A DNA stretch of 6,984 nucleotides from Chromatiales bacterium. Its GTDB lineage: Bacteria; Pseudomonadota; Gammaproteobacteria; Steroidobacterales; GCA-2729495. Each line of letters starts with the position of its first letter. Position 1 is the stretch's first letter. Positions 5,458 through 6,984 of the stretch are shown here, in pieces. Location of the stretch: NCBI GenBank assembly GCA_030614035.1, contig JAUWKW010000075.1, forward strand, positions 1-6,984. Direction: 5' to 3'. The notes under the pieces were generated by a model. It had not been told where the DNA came from. It saw only the letters and a list, made by a program, of their open reading frames with translations, and made no database searches. A program made the position numbers and the translations under genes.

Positions 5458-6984
5458 CTAGTCATATTGAATGTGTTCCACAACCAATTGATGCGAGCGC
5501 CGTTGCCGGAAAATGTTCACGTCCAATCGATATACAAATGTTGGGCAGACGTCGGCGCTTTGCGTCGCTAGTTCTTCCTGATTGAACGCAATCGCATCGA
5601 CAGTCTCGCGGCCAGAAACTGGTCGCAGCTCCAGTTTCAGGTGATGCCCGCCAACAACACGTTGGTCCAGGATCTCGAACTGGTTGTCGAACACCGGCTC
5701 GGGAAATCCCTGCCCCCAGGGACCCGAACGGCGTATAAGCTCTGCCAGGTCGAGACTGAAATCGTCTGAAGTCAGCCCGCCATCCGTCCAGGTTATCTCT
5801 GGCCGGCCGATTTCTTCTGAGTATCGGGAAATTTCCACATCGAATGCTTCGCGAAATGATTCCAGGCCTTGCTCCGCCAGCGTAATACCGGCCGCCATGG
5901 CGTGCCCACCAAACTTTTCCACCAAGCCGGGTTGCTTAGTCGATATTGCGGCAATGACGTCACGCACGTTTATACCGTCGATCGACCGCGCCGAACCTTT
6001 GAGCATGCCATTTTCGCCGGGCGCGAAAGCAATGACCGGTCCGTTGACCCGCTCACGGATTCGGCTCGCCACGAGTCCGACGATGCCCTGGTGCCAGTCC
6101 GCGTTGTACAGGCAGTAAGCGCCCGGGCGCAGATCCGTCATCCACTCCTCCAGCGCATCGAGGTGCCGTTCGGCCTGATCCTGCATCCGCGTCTGCAGCT
6201 CGCGCCGCTCGGCATTTAATTGATCAAGGCGACGCGCCAAGCGCGCTGCTTGCCGCGCGTCACCGGCAAGCAGGCAATCGATCCCCAGCGACATATGCGT
6301 TAATCGGCCGGCAGCGTTCAAGCGTGGGGCAATTGCATAGGCGAGATCACCGGTATTGGCGTCCGCTGTTTGACGCCCGGCGCAATCGAACAAAGCCTGG
6401 ATGCCCGGGCGAACCCGCCCTGCCCTTATGCGGCGGAGTCCCTGGGCGACCAGCACGCGATTATTCCGGTCCAGTGCGACCAGGTCGGCAACTGTACCCA
6501 GTGCCACGAGATCCAGACAATCAGCACAAACCTGGCGCGCTTTCTCGGCGTCTAAAACACCTAGATCGGCCAGCTGCCTTCCTAAAGCTGCAGCGACATA
6601 AAATGCGACACCGACACCACACAGGTTTTTGCTGGGAAAGTCCGAGTCACGCAGGTTAGGATTGACGATCATTTGTGCCAACGGAAGTTCCGATCCCGGC
6701 AGGTGGTGATCAGTAACGATGACTTTGATGCCCAGTTGCCGGCACCGCTCGACGCCTTCTCGACTCGAAATGCCATTGTCGACTGTGATGATTACGGCGG
6801 GATCTTGCTGCGCGGCCAATTCGGCGATTTCCGGCGACAGACCATAGCCGTACCGGAACCGGTCGGGCACCAGATAGCTGACCTGAGTGAAGCCGAATCC
6901 CTGCAGGCAGGTCATCATCAGCGCAGTTGCGGTAGCACCATCGGCATCGAAATCCCCGAGAACCATGACGTGGTCCTGTTGGCT
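5458..6984 (-). CDS. recJ: Single-stranded-DNA-specific exonuclease RecJ (N-terminus outside the window)
   Basis: RecJ degrades single-stranded DNA 5' to 3' in recombination (RecFOR), mismatch and base-excision repair, using divalent metal. The window holds the last 508 residues; about 70 N-terminal residues are missing compared with E. coli RecJ (577). Counting from the window edge, the DHH-family motifs are DFDADGA at 11-17, TVDNG at about 67-71, VTDHH at about 90-94, LGTVAD at about 162-167 and RLNAAGR near 221-227. The DHHA1 part follows, with WHQGIVGLVASR near 297-308, LKGSARS and the GGHAMAAG nucleic-acid-binding loop near 359-366. A C-terminal OB-like region ends in VVEHIQYD. All visible catalytic residues are intact. 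It stops at TAG 5460-5458, 81 nt before prfB, and is probably the upstream member of a recJ-prfB-lysS operon. Confidence 0.97.
   Translation of the reverse strand, partial: SQQDHVMVLGDFDADGATATALMMTCLQGFGFTQVSYLVPDRFRYGYGLSPEIAELAAQQDPAVIITVDNGISSREGVERCRQLGIKVIVTDHHLPGSELPLAQMIVNPNLRDSDFPSKNLCGVGVAFYVAAALGRQLADLGVLDAEKARQVCADCLDLVALGTVADLVALDRNNRVLVAQGLRRIRAGRVRPGIQALFDCAGRQTADANTGDLAYAIAPRLNAAGRLTHMSLGIDCLLAGDARQAARLARRLDQLNAERRELQTRMQDQAERHLDALEEWMTDLRPGAYCLYNADWHQGIVGLVASRIRERVNGPVIAFAPGENGMLKGSARSIDGINVRDVIAAISTKQPGLVEKFGGHAMAAGITLAEQGLESFREAFDVEISRYSEEIGRPEITWTDGGLTSDDFSLDLAELIRRSGPWGQGFPEPVFDNQFEILDQRVVGGHHLKLELRPVSGRETVDAIAFNQEELATQSADVCPTFVYRLDVNIFRQRRSHQLVVEHIQYD

Noticed and set aside
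5684..6219. Two overlapping plus-strand open frames of 116-144 codons opposite recJ
   Set aside because: They are antisense to the RecJ core motifs, overlap each other in different frames, and show no domain or Shine-Dalgarno support.
1..6984. Mobile elements, CRISPR arrays, prophage, toxin-antitoxin or defence genes
   Set aside because: No transposase, integrase, regularly spaced repeats, long terminal repeats or unfamiliar gene pairs are visible. Every substantial frame with protein-like sequence belongs to a known housekeeping or respiratory family.

Overview
The window is a compact stretch of an ordinary proteobacterial chromosome, about 55% GC by eye. Almost all of it is coding. I see no mobile element, CRISPR array, tRNA or rRNA. 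Two observations suggest a gammaproteobacterium. The order recJ-prfB-lysS matches Escherichia coli, and prfB carries the classical RF2 frameshift signal with the same bases as E. coli. The succinate dehydrogenase proteins, in contrast, look mitochondrial/alphaproteobacterial: a DUF1674/SDHAF4-type assembly factor, SdhC starting with a 'RPLSPHLSVYKW' type N-terminus, and SdhA with '[19 protein letters not shown]'. This mix also occurs in some non-enteric gammaproteobacteria, so I place the organism no more finely than 'probably a non-enteric gammaproteobacterium'.

Layout from left to right. Positions 1-1747 hold a minus-strand respiratory operon transcribed toward position 1: an SDHAF4-like factor (1529-1747), a 122-nt leader with two inverted repeats, sdhC (1017-1406), sdhD (634-1020, GTG start) and the first 212 codons of sdhA (1-637). 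sdhC/sdhD and sdhD/sdhA overlap by 4 nt each (GTGA and ATGA), as expected for translational coupling. sdhB is not in the window. Positions 1810-2892 hold ygfZ on the plus strand, divergent from the sdh operon across about 60 bp. Its 3' end runs 145 bp into the 3' end of lysS on the opposite strand. Positions 2748-6984 hold a second minus-strand operon, recJ (N-terminus outside the window), prfB and lysS, transcribed right to left.

How the genes work together. SdhC and SdhD are the membrane heme-b/quinone anchor and SdhA is the flavoprotein of complex II. The SDHAF4-like protein probably helps flavinylated SdhA join SdhB. YgfZ supports iron-sulfur enzymes through a folate-dependent step, so the left half reads as complex II plus its maturation helpers. 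The right half is housekeeping: RecJ (5'-3' single-strand exonuclease), RF2 (termination at UGA/UAA, self-regulated by +1 frameshifting) and lysyl-tRNA synthetase.

I found no convincing undescribed system. The points most worth a second look are the 3' overlap and C-terminal extension of ygfZ, the paired inverted repeats in the sdhC leader, a small hairpin abutting the prfB frameshift signal, and the grouping of SDHAF4, sdh and ygfZ.
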